Assembly (NCBI RefSeq): GCF_018873765.1
Contig: NC_057918.1
Location: forward strand, 65,846,871-65,910,870
Source of the DNA: Telopea speciosissima
Lineage: Eukaryota; Streptophyta; Magnoliopsida; Proteales; Proteaceae
DNA: 64,000 nucleotides
Direction of reading: 5' to 3'
The stretch's first letter is position 1. Each line of letters begins with the position of its first letter. Position numbers and translations under genes: made by a program. Of this stretch, positions 1 through 11,875 are shown one piece after another. Below the pieces are notes generated by a model, which saw nothing but the letters and a program-made list of their open reading frames with translations, had not been told where the DNA came from and searched no databases.

Positions 1-411
1 CATGATCTGATCCAATTTTTATTGGGGTTAAAGTTTTGGCTATTTCTCTGCAAAACAGAGACAATCTTTTGGCCTTTTTTTTCCCCCCTCAAAGCAAAAG
101 TGTATTAATCAATTATCATTGGTTAACTTTCATACAACAAAGAGATTGAGATTTCATTATGTGAATTCGAGGGCCATCATGAACCATATATTCCAGGCTC
201 TATGCAACATCAATATGATATCAAAGCAAACCAGGAACAGCAATGGAAGGGTTCTAGACTCCGTAGTCAAAGGGTGAACAACAAGGAACTTAGAGCATTA
301 TACCTACAGGACCAAACCTATCCTTAAGCATCAGGCATTACATCCTCGTTATAACACACCCAATAATTCCTAAAAAATGGTTTCTCTGAACAGAATTATG
401 TGCTTGGTATG

Positions 412-830
412 TCATAAGTGTAGTCTGCCAATTTGAGTAATTCCAAATTTGTTTGCACCTGAACACACTGATGCGATTTCACATAGACAACCACAATATA
501 AATAGAAATCCAACAATAAAGGCTGAATAGAAGAGTTAGATGCAAAATCCAGTAGCACAACATGAGCGCAAGACAACCTACAATTCATCATCATCGACTA
601 CAAAATCAGTCAAATAGTGTTCACATTGAAGGAGAGAGAGATAGAGACAGATCAAAGAGGAATAAGAAGAGTAAGAGCTCACTACGTACCTCAGAGTAGG
701 AGATGCTCCCTGCCAGGGAGGCCAAGAGCAACACCACCGTCGCTACAGGTGGAGCTCTTTACGATGGTAGCGAGCAACACCAACCCTAGAATCTTCCCCT
801 TGATCCTCAATCGGTTGTTTTAGCCCCAAA
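412..830 (-). other. possible spliced transcript or gene fragment, low coding support
   Basis: On the minus strand a good splice donor (GTACGTAG, first base at 689) and acceptor (TTTTGTAG, last base at 598) define a possible 92-bp intron. The upstream exon reads a short hydrophobic stretch (VVLLLASLAGSIS) with no in-frame ATG, and the downstream exon runs open to a stop at 412. I do not recognise a family. It lies on the side of the CACTA end at 1,877 that would be inside that element, so it could be a captured gene piece or a non-coding RNA. Chance is also possible. Confidence 0.2.
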
Positions 831-1356
831 TGGTCCACAACGGTTGCAGAGGGAGAGAGGTTGAAAGAGATTTGAGAGAAATCTGAGAGAGAATGTGGGA
901 GATTGAGATAGATTTGAAGAGAATATGAAGATTAGAGAGGGACACAAGGACGGTGATCGTGAAGCAGTTTGAGTTCTTTTTGAAGCCACAAATAGTCCTC
1001 ACCTTGGCCGAGAGTGAAAGAGAGCGTGGGATGATCAATCGTCCATGGCCATTGTTAATCAACAACCCAAGCCAACATCCATGGGTGATATGTTTTGTAA
1101 TAATGAAGAGACAAGATAAAGGTTCTTTATCTATCAATCGGACATTGTTCAACAATAACAAAGACAGCGATTTGAGGGAGAATGCGAGAGATTAAGAGAG
1201 AAACTCAGGGATTGGGATTTGAGGGAGAACGATCGTGATAGATTGAGAGAGAAACGTGAGGGATTGGGATTTGAGATTTTAGAAAGGGTCGATCAGTTAG
1301 CGCGCGGAAAGAGGCGGGAAATGAATAGAGTTCGGAGTTTTTTCACAAAAAATAGT
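831..1356. other. GA-rich non-coding stretch inside the presumed CACTA element
   Basis: Irregular repeats of a GAGAGAGA and GGGATTTGAG type run from about 850 to 1,290. The open frames here are short and low-complexity. I see no gene. Confidence 0.35.
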
Positions 1357-1877
1357 AGCGGCGATTATCAATAAACGTGGCTATATAGTTCCCCATCTAA
1401 CGGCGTTTTCTTAATAAACGCCCGAAAAACACATACATACAATATGATATTACGGCATTTACAAATAAACGCCGTTGTATTGTTACATACCCCGGCGGTT
1501 TAAAACAAACGCCTGAAAAAAGTATTATATTAAGCGGCGATTATCAATAAACGTGGCGATATAGTTTCCCATCTAACGGCGTTTTCTTACTAAACGCCCG
1601 AAAATACATATGGGAGGGGTACATCTAATATGATATTACGGCATTTATAAGTAAACGTCGTTGTAGTGTTGTATACCTCGGCATTTCAAAACAAACGCCC
1701 CTAAAGATGTATATGTAGCGGCGGTTACATGTAAATGCCATGATTTCTACCTATTATCCTTTATACACCGACGTTTGGTGGTAAACGCCGGCGAATATTC
1801 ATATATGCCTACGTTTATAAATAAACGCCGCTAAGGCCCGTCAAAAAATGCCGCGAAAGATCCTTTTTCTTATAGTG
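1357..1877. mobile_element. CACTA (En/Spm) transposon terminus with subterminal repeats
   Basis: Read on the minus strand, the element begins CACTATAAGAAAAAGG at 1,877, matching the CACTA terminal inverted repeat of plant En/Spm elements. Behind it, 1,357-1,860 is packed with direct and inverted copies of a GGCGTTTA...TAAACGCCG motif in both orientations, the usual subterminal transposase-binding repeats. The 3 bases outside the end are CAC (1,878-1,880), a candidate half of a 3-bp target duplication. The other terminus is not in the window, so the element extends beyond position 1. No transposase sequence is visible. Confidence 0.8.
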
Positions 1878-2827
1878 CACGGTTTTGTGAGGCTTCTCTC
1901 CTTCTAAAACCGAGGGGAGAGAGAGTGAGAGAGAAAGTCCCAAAACTAAGAGAATATTCTCTTATCCTTCCTCCTTTACATTGTTTGAATCCCAACAAAA
2001 AAGAGAAAAATAGAAAGTGGGAGAGATAAAAATCCTAGCTATATAAACCTTCTATTTTTTAAAAAGTAGACTTTCTAATTCTATTCTTGTGCTTCCTTTT
2101 CTTTGTAGGAGTCTTCTCCAAGTCATGTGATTAAGGCTTTTTTGACTTTTCAACCTTCCAAGGATGAAAGAATATTTTTCAAAAGAAATCTATCCATAGT
2201 ACAATTCCAAAAGTGCCCTTGGAAAGTTGGAGGAGAGCGAGAGTAGTGACTAGGATTCCACTCAACAATCAAATAATTCCCATCAAGTCCTCTAGAAAAA
2301 TCATGGAGAGTAGTGTGCACCCTCTAAAAATCGTGGACAGCTTGGCACCTTCAAAAATCGTGGAGGGTTGGGCAGTGTGGGTCCCCCCATGTGGGTAGGA
2401 GATCTTCTCTCTCTTCAAGATTGGAAAATCGTCGAAACGGTCATGTACTTACAGTAGATCTCCACCATTGATTAGGAGTACCTTCTTTGATGTCAAAAAT
2501 ACCCTTGGGAAGTGGCAGAATGGCTATGGACTTGCATTATAGTTCATTTCTGACCCATTATCCTTTCCTAGCCTAAAAAGAATAATCGATTGCATGGTAG
2601 CCTAAACGGATGCGAAATTGAATTCCGTCACATCCAACTTGCTCAAAATTTAGTTCACTTTACAGCCATGGAAAGAAAAATGGTGACTTTACGTGTAGAT
2701 TGGGAGATGCAGCTCCCGATAGTCCAAAATAGCATAAAGTAGCCAAAAACCTGAAAAGCACAAGAAAGCACCAAAGTAACTTTGTCCAATGTGGTAAAAT
2801 GCATGCTTTATGTCCTAAGATTTCACA
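1878..2827 (-). repeat. LTR 'Y', left copy, truncated by the CACTA insertion
   Basis: The minus strand from 2,827 downward starts TGTGAAATCTTAGG and matches the sequence starting at 62,822 on the plus strand for about 900 bases, with scattered differences and small indels. Shared landmarks include a block at 2,660-2,800 and the run around 1,960-2,120. A TG start, no coding potential and a TATA box in the other copy (near 63,747) mark it as a retrotransposon long terminal repeat. The CACTA end at 1,877 cuts this copy before its TATA/R region. Confidence 0.7.
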
Positions 2828-3101
2828 CATAAATATGATCATCAGCAGCCGCTCTTCAAGAGAGTCCCTTTGGACCATCGCTCGGCCCTAAGGAAAGTGA
2901 TGCCATGGTCCTCTCCCCCCTTAAAAAGGGAGTCCGAAAGCCTAGAATCTCATAGTTCCATGTCTGTGGGGAACAACAACAAAAAAAAATCAATAAATGA
3001 AGTCAGACAGTAATAAAGAATTTTTAGAAGGGGGATAAGACTCACCCAGATGACATAGGAGCACCCGATAAGATTCGGAGAACCTAGGACTAGGAAGTCC
3101 A
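2828..3101. other. short non-coding junction
   Basis: No gene is visible between LTR Y and the mobile-domain ORF. The sequence is probably retroelement internal DNA. Confidence 0.3.
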
Positions 3102-3666
3102 TCATGTAGAGGAGGTGGGCATAAGCTGAACCCCCCAGTCATACCCTGCCGCGAGGTCAAAGTCCTCGAAGAACCGACAGAAGTCAAGGTCGACAGTCAC
3201 GGTCCCAATCATATTACCGAGCACGACCTCGGCCAGCAAATATAGGAGAAAACACCAGGCCATCTGGTCATGCTCCACAGAGGGCGACTGGTCTGTCACC
3301 CCCTTCTTCGTCTAGAACTGCCTCATAACGGCGGCAGGAAGGCCCCTATGCATGGAGTGCATCCCTGTCATGCACCCCCAGTAATCGAGGCAGTCCTCCC
3401 AGTCCTCCTGGACCAGCATCACGGGCACCCCTCCAAAGGGAAGTCTTGTAATCATATAAAATTCGAGAGGTGTGATAGTCACCTCTCCTAGTGGAAGGTG
3501 GAAACTGTAAGTGCTCGGCCACCACCTCTCCACTAAAACCTGAACTATCAAGCTGTCCAGCTCTCGGATGGGGCAGGTAGCAATATGCCCCAATCCATTC
3601 CGCCTCACCTAGGACAGTACCTCTGGCAAAGCTCTCCATACCACTCCTACACTCTCTCCACGCCAC
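3102..3666 (-). pseudogene. plant-mobile-domain (PMD)-like transposon ORF, frameshifted
   Basis: Two overlapping minus-strand frames (3,312-3,608 and 3,102-3,299) together give a sequence typical of the plant mobile domain (aminotransferase-like, PMD) found in retroelements and MAIN-like proteins. The key stretch reads LVERWWPSTYSFHLPLGEVT, followed by a TPLEF...TRLPFGG motif, matching the 'W.P..HTFHLP.GE.T....D......LP..G' signature of that family. The start is missing, the frame changes near 3,300, and only about 190 codons remain. I infer it belonged to retroelement X. The function of PMD in transposons is not well established. Confidence 0.6.
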
Positions 3667-3779
3667 AATACTTCTTTGGCATCAGGAGGGTCTTACCCTG
3701 TAAAAACATTAAAAAAAAAAAGATCAAATTCTAATAAATAAAGAGAAAACAAGAATATAAGTCTAAAAAAAAATAGAGT

Positions 3780-4860
3780 CAGACATTTCAGTGCTTTGTT
3801 TTGATTTACATGCCTAAAAATGCTTAAGTTGGTATTTTGGGGCCTTGCCTCGATTTGTGCGCCAAAAGATACCTGATTTGGTATCTGATGGCTTCGCCTC
3901 GATTTGCAAGTAAAAAGATGCCCGGTTTTGTATCTAACAGCTTTGCCTAGTTTTACGTGCCTAAAAATGCATAAGTTGGCATTTTAGGGCCTTGCCTCAA
4001 TTTGCACACCAAAAGATATCGGTTTGGTATTCGATGGCTTTACCTCGTTTGCATGCCAAAAGATACCTGGTTTGGTATCTGATGGCTTTACCTCGATTTG
4101 TAAGCCAAAAGATGCCCGATTTGGTATCAGATGGTTTTGCCTAGTTTTACATACCTAAAAATGCCTAACTTGGTATTTTAGGGTTTTACCTCGATTTACA
4201 CACCGAAAGATGCCCAGTTTGGTATCTGACAGCTTTATCTCGATTTACGTACCAAAAGGTACCTAGTTTGGTATCTGACAGCTTTACATCAATTTGCACA
4301 CTGAAAGTTACAAGGTGTGGTATCTGACTGCTTTGCCTAGTTTTACGTGCTTAAAAATGCATAAGTTGGCATTTTAGGGTCTCGCCTCAATTTGGGCGCC
4401 AAAAGATATCTGGTTTCGTATCTGACGGCTTTGCCTCGGTTTATGTGCCCAAAGATAATCGGTTTGGTATCTAACAACTCCTCAATTTCGTACCTGGAAA
4501 TGCCTAAGTCATTATTTTAGGGTTTTGCCTCGATTTGTGCACCAAAAGATATCCGATTTGATATCTAATGGCTTTGCCTCGGCTTACGTGCTAAAAGATA
4601 ACCAGTTTGGTATCTGATGCTTTGTCTTGATTTACGTACCTAGAAATGCCTAAGTCGGTGTTTTAGGGCTTCACCTCAATTTGCGTGTCATAAGATATCC
4701 AGTTTAGTATCTGACAGCTCTGTTTCGATTTGTGTGCCTAAAAATGCCTAAGTCGGTGTTTTAGGGTTTCACATCGATCTACATGTTGAAAGATTACCAG
4801 TTTGGTATCTAATGGCCTCGCCTTGGTCTACGCATCTAAAAGCCTAAGTTGGTCTCCGAC
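3780..4860. repeat. degenerate tandem repeat, about 50-bp unit
   Basis: Roughly 20 diverged units of 48-51 bp. Each carries a core such as TTTGCCTCGATTTG, then CCAAAAGATACC, then TTTGGTATCTGA. A second flavour (TTTTACGTGCCTAAAAATGC...GGCATTTTAGGG) is interspersed. There is no open frame across it. Such arrays are common in internal regions of large plant Ty3/Gypsy elements. Confidence 0.8.
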
Positions 4861-5259
4861 TATAATACATAATTAAATAAATACAAAGAAATACGGGATA
4901 GGGTAAAGTGCACTCACCGCCTATGATTGCCCCCAAATGGCGCAGCAAATGTGGCGGGAAGTGTCTCGCAGTGTCAACCCGGACGGGTACTAGTCCGCTC
5001 AATCATCCGTATTAGTCGTACCCAGTAGCGGATTGTGTGAGGACTGTCGAGGATGTCTGCGGAAAGCCATCTCACTCAGAAAATACAGAAAAGTACCAAA
5101 AAAATGGTAGAGTTTGGGGTCCAAAAGATGAAAAAAAATCAAGGGGGGACCCCCTATAAAGAGGATTTCCACGGTGCCGTGGACATCTCCACACAGTGCC
5201 GTGGACCCAAAAAGAAAAAAGAAAAAAAAATTTACATATGAATGAATACATGTGCTTCA
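4861..5259. other. retroelement X remnant with a TATA-like box
   Basis: No gene. The block at 5,144-5,170 (ACCCCCTATAAAGAGG) resembles the TATA region near 23,683 and is followed by GTGCCGTGGA palindromes like those at 6,290 and 23,620, so this is part of the same old retroelement family. Confidence 0.4.
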
Positions 5260-5815
5260 AATTCAACCGCGATGCCATCTCATCGTACAATTTCAGTTCG
5301 ATTACGATGCCGTCTCATCGTTACACATTTCAAAATTCGGTCGTGATGCCGTCTCATCATTATACAATTTGGTCGTGATGCCGTCTCATCGTTACGCAAT
5401 TCGATCGCGATGCTGTCTCATCATTACACAGTTCAGTCACAATGCCATCTCATCATTACACATTTCAAAATTCGGTCGCGATGTCGTCTCATCGTTACAC
5501 AGTTCGATCGCGATGCTGTCTCATCGTTACACATTTCAAAATTCGATCACAATGCCATCTCATTGTTACACATTTTAAAATTCGATCGCGATGCCATCCC
5601 ATCATCGCACATTTTGAAATTTGGTCGTGATGCCATCCCATCAAAATTCGGTTGCGATACCGTCTCATCATCGCACATTTTGAAATTCAGTCGCGATTAC
5701 ATCTCATCGCTACACATTTCAAAATTTGGTCGTGATGCCGTTTCATCGCTACACATTTCAAAATTTGCTCACGATGCCGTCTCATTGTTACACATTTCAA
5801 GATTTGGTTTTTCCC
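5260..5815. repeat. minisatellite with alternating 32- and 39-bp units
   Basis: About 15 units built on CGATGCCGTCTCATCGTTACAC. Short units end in an AATTTGGT-like tail; long units add TTTCAAAATTCGGT. Because 39 is a multiple of three, long open frames cross the array (5,252-5,578 and 5,410-5,901) and read repeats such as HISKFGRD. I treat those frames as by-products, since there is no start context or conserved domain. Confidence 0.85.
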
Positions 5816-6313
5816 GAATTTTTCTTTTGAAGGATTTCATCGTGATTAACCGCCTGTTTACTCTGCCGCCTTTGAGCAAAGCGTCAGCATGTATCCTTTG
5901 AGCAAAGCGTCATCAGTGCATGCTCTTGGTGACAAAATTAGTTGGTCTTTTGTCTTTATCCTTCGACTGTTGGCACAAGCCTCGGCCAAAGAGGGGTAAA
6001 CTGTAGACGTTAAATTTTGTCACCCCCCTGGCGATGATGACAACGGGATACGGACGATGGACGTCGCACCCCTTTCCCTTTCTTAGGGTCAAAAAGACAA
6101 GGCCCAAGGGCCCAAACACACCCCAAACACCAAAAAAGGCCCATTTAGATCCAAAAAGTGGAAAGAGGGGGACCACACTGTCCACGATGCCATGGACAGT
6201 GCCCCACGGCCCTATGGAGGCCCCCTATGGCAATAGGGTACAAAACCACGCCGTCGGGGAAGATTACGACATCAGCCTACTGACGTCACCCACGGCGCCG
6301 TGGATAAGTCCCC
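5816..6313. other. retroelement X remnant
   Basis: No gene. It ends with palindromic CACGGCGCCGTGGA (about 6,291-6,304), immediately before the Copia LTR. A related palindrome recurs at 23,613-23,640 on the other side of the Copia element, suggesting that X was the insertion target. Confidence 0.4.
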
Positions 6314-6513
6314 TGTTGAAGCTGAATCACACAAGATGGCCAAATATGGGATTGAAGAGGAAAAATAAAAAGCAAGACAATCACAAACACACAAGATTTA
6401 CGTGGTTCGGTTTCATGAGAAACCTACATCCATGGGAAGAGCAGCGGTGAACTTTTCACTAAATAAAATGAAGATACAAGTTTTCGTCTAACCCTAGAAT
6501 GAGAAAAAATGCC
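6314..6513 (-). repeat. Copia LTR segment, left (3' LTR of the minus-strand element)
   Basis: It starts TGTTGAAG and matches 23,291-23,490 over 200 bases with a handful of differences, in the same orientation, as the two LTRs of one element should. On the minus strand it ends ...CTTCAACA, the canonical CA end, and the TATATATAAGG at about 6,513-6,523 would be its TATA box. The match to the right copy stops just short of this TATA box, so the right copy lacks its U3. Confidence 0.7.
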
Positions 6514-6528
6514 TTATATATACGGCTA

Positions 6529-9232
6529 CAAAGAGGAAAGATTCCAAGGATTTTATCAACAATCATGTATACAAGAGAATGTGCTTAAAGATAAGACAAT
6601 GTGATAATTTTCTATGAGATTTTATGGCATGCAAAAGAATTAAACTTGAACTTGAAGAGTTTCCCTAAAATATTGTGAATTGAAGATTTTACCACAACTA
6701 AAACCGGGACATAATCCAAGTAAAATTCAACTAGACATGACAAACTTAGCAACAATCTCCAAAATTCTTGCAAAGACTTGAAAATTTATAAAAAATGCAA
6801 TAATCAAACAAGGATCCAACAACTTAGTGCCATCGATCAAATAGGGCTTGATTTACACCCAAAAACCCTAGTCCCAATCGGTTTGACATGGATTTGGTGT
6901 ACATGGCTACGGGATTACAAGCAAAATCAAGATTTGATCACGACTTGAAATGATTCATTCCAAATCCAAGAAAAGAGAAAGTAGGAATGGGAAGAAAGCC
7001 ATATCTTGAACAAGTAAGAGTTGATCCTTGAGGTTTAAGATTACAAGAAAACCACCCAAGGGAAGCTTGAACGGAAGTCCCTGTAGAGTTTTTTTTTCTC
7101 CCTGCGGTTATGTCCCTTCTTTGGAGCCAAAAGTGAGTTTTAAAACTCGCGGCTCTGTTTTGTTAAAATTCTACGAACAGACGAACGAACGGATCCACAT
7201 TCATGCGTTCGTCCGTAGATCCGTTTGACTTAAACCCTCTCGGCCATTAAGACTTTTGAGATCGGACGAACGAACGGATTCGCATTCCATATCCGCACGT
7301 TAGTCCGCTCTCCCTATTTTCGTGGAGGAGCCACGAACGGACCCAGAGTACAGACACCGCTCATGAGTCCACCCAATTTCTTTTAAGATTTTGAGCTTAT
7401 TTTGGAGACCTTTGACCACACTTATATGTAACGATTATGTGCCTACACCCTAGATCGGACACCCCTGTTGTGTGACCCATTTGTGTGGACCACTTAAGTC
7501 TAGTTAATACCTTGAAATTGAAAGAGGTTAGGACTTATACCCGACCGGGCCAGCCAATTAGAAATGGCAGGCATTGGTGACCGCTGTGACTCCCCTCTTA
7601 CATAAAAAGGAGAAGAGTTACCCTTGAGGATGAAGACCTTAGACCCTGTGAATATAAAGACCCGAACCTTATGGATAGGGAAACCTAAACCTATGCGGGT
7701 AGAGACCCTTAATGGGGTGCGTAGAATCTAAACCTATGGGTAGGTACTAAGAAAGGAAAGTAATAGGCTGGTTTGGGCTAGTTTAGTTGATTGAGCTATA
7801 AAGGTCTCGTGTATTTGGAAGCCAGTCATAACACCTCGAGCTAGTGACGACTCTATTTGAACTTTACTTGGTCCATCCAAACCTTGTTTAGACTCATAGA
7901 GAAAGTCCTACACCGTGATTTGACTTTCCAAAAAATAAAAAAAGACTTAGCGAACAGTACCTGAGAACTTCTTGTTCTTGTGGATTGACCTAGATGACAG
8001 ATACGTCCATAGGGATATGAATTTAATTATTGAATTTATGCCTATGTATTGATGTGAAAATAAAAATATATACATATATATAGATATCCCATAGAACCTT
8101 GGACTTGTGTGACTAGGAGTTTGGGTTTCATTACTCAAAACCCTAGAACATGACCTGTGAGAGTTCAATCCCTTGAGTTCTCTAAGCCCAATGAATTTAA
8201 TGATATAACCAGGCCCTAGTGGACCCTAGGACACCCTTCCCTTATCCTTGGGAGTTAAAGATCCAAGTGGGACAAATTGGGTTAAAGAACACCTTCAAAA
8301 TCTGTGTCATGCCAAGATCGAAAGCAAGGGTGGATGCAAGGCCCTGCCTACAACCTTGCTTGCATCTGATGCTGCCCTAAAGGCCGACAACTTATGTAAT
8401 ACAAGTATGATCTTACCTCGACCTTGCTGTGCAACTAGTTGGAGCCCCGACCTTGGTTGACCAAACTTTAGGGTAATGAATAATGAATTTAATGACCGGG
8501 TAGGTTAAATTATTGAGACCTACTTAATGAATTGACTTTGACCAAAACAATTAGAAGGTTGTTGGTTCTCGAAAGAGAACGATAATGGTCTTTTCCCTGT
8601 GGGATAACTGTGTAGTAGGTTTAAAGATTGTGAAAGCTGAAACTAAAGGATGTAACAAGACCTTCTCCAACGACAAATATGAATGGGGTAATGGATCACC
8701 AAATGCGTTCCCTTCGTACTAGGAGTGAATAATAGGAGATTCCATCAATATTCCAAATCATTCTAAAGTTGGGTTAGGTAATGAGATAACCTGATGTGAA
8801 AGCCTTCAGAATGTGAACCCTATGTTGGGAAATGGACAAGTTAAGTCCGATAACCCAAGAATGACCAGAGTAGTGAAGGCCAGAATGGTATCACCTAATC
8901 TGGGAGACCTAGGGAACTTTTGTTCCTTGTGGCTTAGTTTAGTGTGTAAATCTTTATGTTACCTCTGGAGTGTTGTAACAACTGACCCTTAACCCAATGG
9001 AACCTAGGGTTATTGTGAACCACACCCCTGTGGTAATGTGACCATATAAGGAAAAAGGAGAATTGTAGAACTTGACTCGTAGTGTCATATAGGCACTGCC
9101 TCATCTTGACCCAACCTTTGACTTAGTTTAAGATGTGGGTGACTTGGGATATTGTTATTCAACAGCCCTTATCCCTTGAGACCCTAGTTGCCTCAAATTT
9201 CGGGGATGAAATTTCTTGTAAGGTGGGGAGGA
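6529..9232 (+). mobile_element. Ty3/Gypsy-like element, 3' internal region, unit 1
   Basis: Non-coding internal sequence of a large, apparently non-autonomous LTR element. It is repeated at 14,487-16,590, with the distal part inverted there. It ends with a chromovirus-style polypurine tract (AAGGTGGGGAGGA, about 9,220-9,232) directly before the LTR start TGTTATACCC at 9,233; the tract sits in the FRGRNF-like context usual at the end of Tekay/Del pol. Open frames inside are short, and I find no intact gag, protease, RT or integrase. The GAAAG at 6,536-6,540 equals the GAAAG at 19,817-19,821 next to the far LTR end, a possible but unproven target duplication. Confidence 0.6.
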
Positions 9233-11860
9233 TGTTATACCCGCACTCCGGATCATAATTAATTATTATTTCTCCCTAATAATGTGTAGATACCGCTGTC
9301 ATGTATGCAGGTGACCTGTTCTTGATGATGGTCAAACCCAGCTACAAAATTATTGACCATGATACGGGTTTGCCTGTGGAGGAAACTATTCGGGGTCATG
9401 GGTGACGCACTGTGACAATAGAGAAGTAAGTTCTAACCCTTAATGTATTTATTTACCCTTCCCTTCGATGTCATCGAAGTGCGGGTCAAGGTTTGGATCG
9501 CCCGGGCTATTTTAATTGTGTAGGAAATATTTTATTTATGGGTCCCACTTGCCTTGGGAAGCGTGTGAAGGATTTATGACCCCATATTATGTGGACCCCA
9601 CCCCTTTAATAAACTTCTTTCCTATTTAGAACTAGTGGGTCGACCCATTTAGCTCTCATAACCTATATGGTTTAATGACCCATTTAACTTGGACCGACCC
9701 ATTTAACCTACTTGACCCATTTGACTAGATGAACCTAAAAATGGATTTTTATTCTATTAGTACCCAACCAAATGGATCCTAAAGCATCACTTGCCTTAAA
9801 TAGAACTAAGAGCATTTACTTCTCTTTACTATTCTCACCAAGCCTAAAATATAGAGGAAGAAGAGAAGGGAGAAGAGGTGTGGAGGAGCTTGATAAGGAG
9901 GCTTGAGGATCTTGCTTCTTAGAGCCTCAACGTGGAGTATCATTTCTTTGAGGTAGGTAAGCCATTATGGCCCTCTCCCCACTTTTATTTTGGGTTTTGG
10001 GGTTGGGAGATGGGAGAGAATCGATCTAGGGTTTAGTTTGGAACCCAAAAAAAAATCGATGGAAACTCATGGCCTTGATTTTGTAGAGCTATTTGACTCC
10101 ATTGGCTCAAAGCTCCCAATCCCATCCCCATCGATAGACATAGGGTTTCTATCCTACTATGCTCTAAATGAGGTTCTCTTGCTTTCCCCTTCTTGAATCC
10201 TTGGAATACATAGACCTAATGAAGTCTTAGGATCTCAATGGACCAAGGAGGAAGCTCCCTTGGTGTTCCCTTTCCTTCAATCCACTTGGGAATGGAAGCC
10301 TTGGTGAATAACCCTTTAATTTTGAGATTTGGAGACCTGCGGTTTCAAGACCTACGAGAAACTGCCCCTGCAACCACCCTGAGATCATCCTCTTAAGAAG
10401 CTCTCTGTTAAAGTCGATTTTACTTGCGGATTCATATCTGAGGTAAAATCACACGTAAAACCGCACCTAGCAGAACCCTTCCTAAGCCCCTATTAAGGTT
10501 GGTTTTACATGTGGTTTTAGGTTTGGGCATGAAACCACCTATAAAACCACCCTACCTTTAAAATCTACAACTTAGGTAATTTGTGGGGGGACCTTTTGGG
10601 AACCCTCCCCTTTGACATAATTAACCTTATTCTCGCTCTTTCACTAGGTTTAATCTCCCTTTTTGCAACGTGCTACTTAATCGCGACGACATCTCATAAC
10701 TTCGGGATATAACACCTAGGGTGAGTGGGTTTGGTTTGTTTGGGCTTGCTATTATTAATTGCATATGTATCATGCTATTAGTATATTTTATTAAGCATGA
10801 TTGTGCATTTTGCATACTTTATTAAATGATTGATATGATGATGTTGTGGTTGCTTTCCATTCTTTATTGGGTTACGGTGTCGGTGAATGCCGGTGTCGGA
10901 ACCCCTGAATACATATATAATACCTTTGATTGAATGTCATATTGAACTGTATGCGCCGTGCCGTGCTGGTACCCGGGTGATAAACCAGATGAAAATTTTA
11001 TGCACCCGAAATACCTCTCGGGACGATAGGACTTGTATGTAGTATATCTGCGGTTAGGACTTGGTACCCTTATGCTACGACCCTTACCAACAGGGGTTTA
11101 GGTGTTGGATAACCAGAGCCCGGATTCTGTGGTATGAGAGAGAGCCAATCATGGTAGTGATGGTTATCAAGGGGTTTGCCACTGGGATGTTTTGGTGGCA
11201 TTGTCCGGCGTAGGCCCCCATGTGACAATTGAGGTTTCATTGTGGTGATGATAGAAGTGACCCACAGTTTTACCCGAGTTGTCACAGTAGCATATACCTT
11301 TGACTTAGTTATGATGATAGGTGGAAAATTTATTTAACATATGCATGCATCATTGGACTATGTGATCTGTGTGTTGTGCATCCCCATCCCCTCACTGGCT
11401 CAATGGAGCTAACCCTCTCGTGTACACACTTTTTAGATTATGTTACAGGTGGCGGAGGAACACGACGATCGATGTCCTCGAGATGATTTTGCCTACAGGG
11501 CATACTGATAGCTGGGACTTAGTCCCCTTTTATATTTTGACTTTTGGGGCTTTGTACCTTTGTAATAATATTGTCTGCTTACACTATATAATTTGTGTAG
11601 AAACTTTAAATTATATGTATCACTTAGTAGTTTGGGCATGAAACAACTATCATGGTAAACGCTTCCGCTTATATTTCTGAATTTTCAAAAAATGTAATAT
11701 TTCTTCCTCCGTGCTCTAATATTACTGTGTCGTTAATATTAGTTCTGACTGTGTATTGGGACATTGCATCTGCGATCCTGGTAGTGGTTGGGATGACACG
11801 TGTCGTCCTAGTCATACCCTTTTACTATATTTTATCCCTTGTCGGGACAGGGGTGCGACA
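9233..11860 (+). repeat. long LTR (2,628 bp) of the Gypsy-like element
   Basis: It begins TGTTATACCC and ends GGGGTGCGACA, and is followed after three bases by a tRNA-iMet primer-binding site. Its second half is repeated in direct orientation at 17,936-19,816 and its first 750 bases in inverted orientation at 15,841-16,590. Only short frames are present, for example one at 9,990-10,196 that is not conserved in the second copy. An LTR of this length fits Tekay/Del-type chromoviruses or a LARD derived from them. Confidence 0.75.
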
Positions 11861-11863
11861 GAG

Positions 11864-11875
11864 TGGTATCAGAGC
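11864..11875 (+). promoter_or_regulatory. primer-binding site, initiator tRNA-Met type
   Basis: TGGTATCAGAGC, the standard plant retrotransposon primer-binding site, starts four bases after the LTR end at 11,860. It sets the plus-strand orientation of this element. Confidence 0.85.

Noticed and set aside
5260..5815. CRISPR-like spacing of repeats
   Set aside because: The units are contiguous and diverged with no unique spacers, and the DNA is plant nuclear.
5410..5901. 163-codon open frame with repeated HISKFGRD-like peptide
   Set aside because: It is an arithmetic effect of 39-bp units in a minisatellite; there is no start context or known domain, and the frame shifts wherever a 32-bp unit occurs.
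8248..8460. Conserved 70-codon frame (also at 17,364-17,582, minus)
   Set aside because: Conserved only because the whole LTR-element region is duplicated; no homology to a known protein, and start codons differ between copies.
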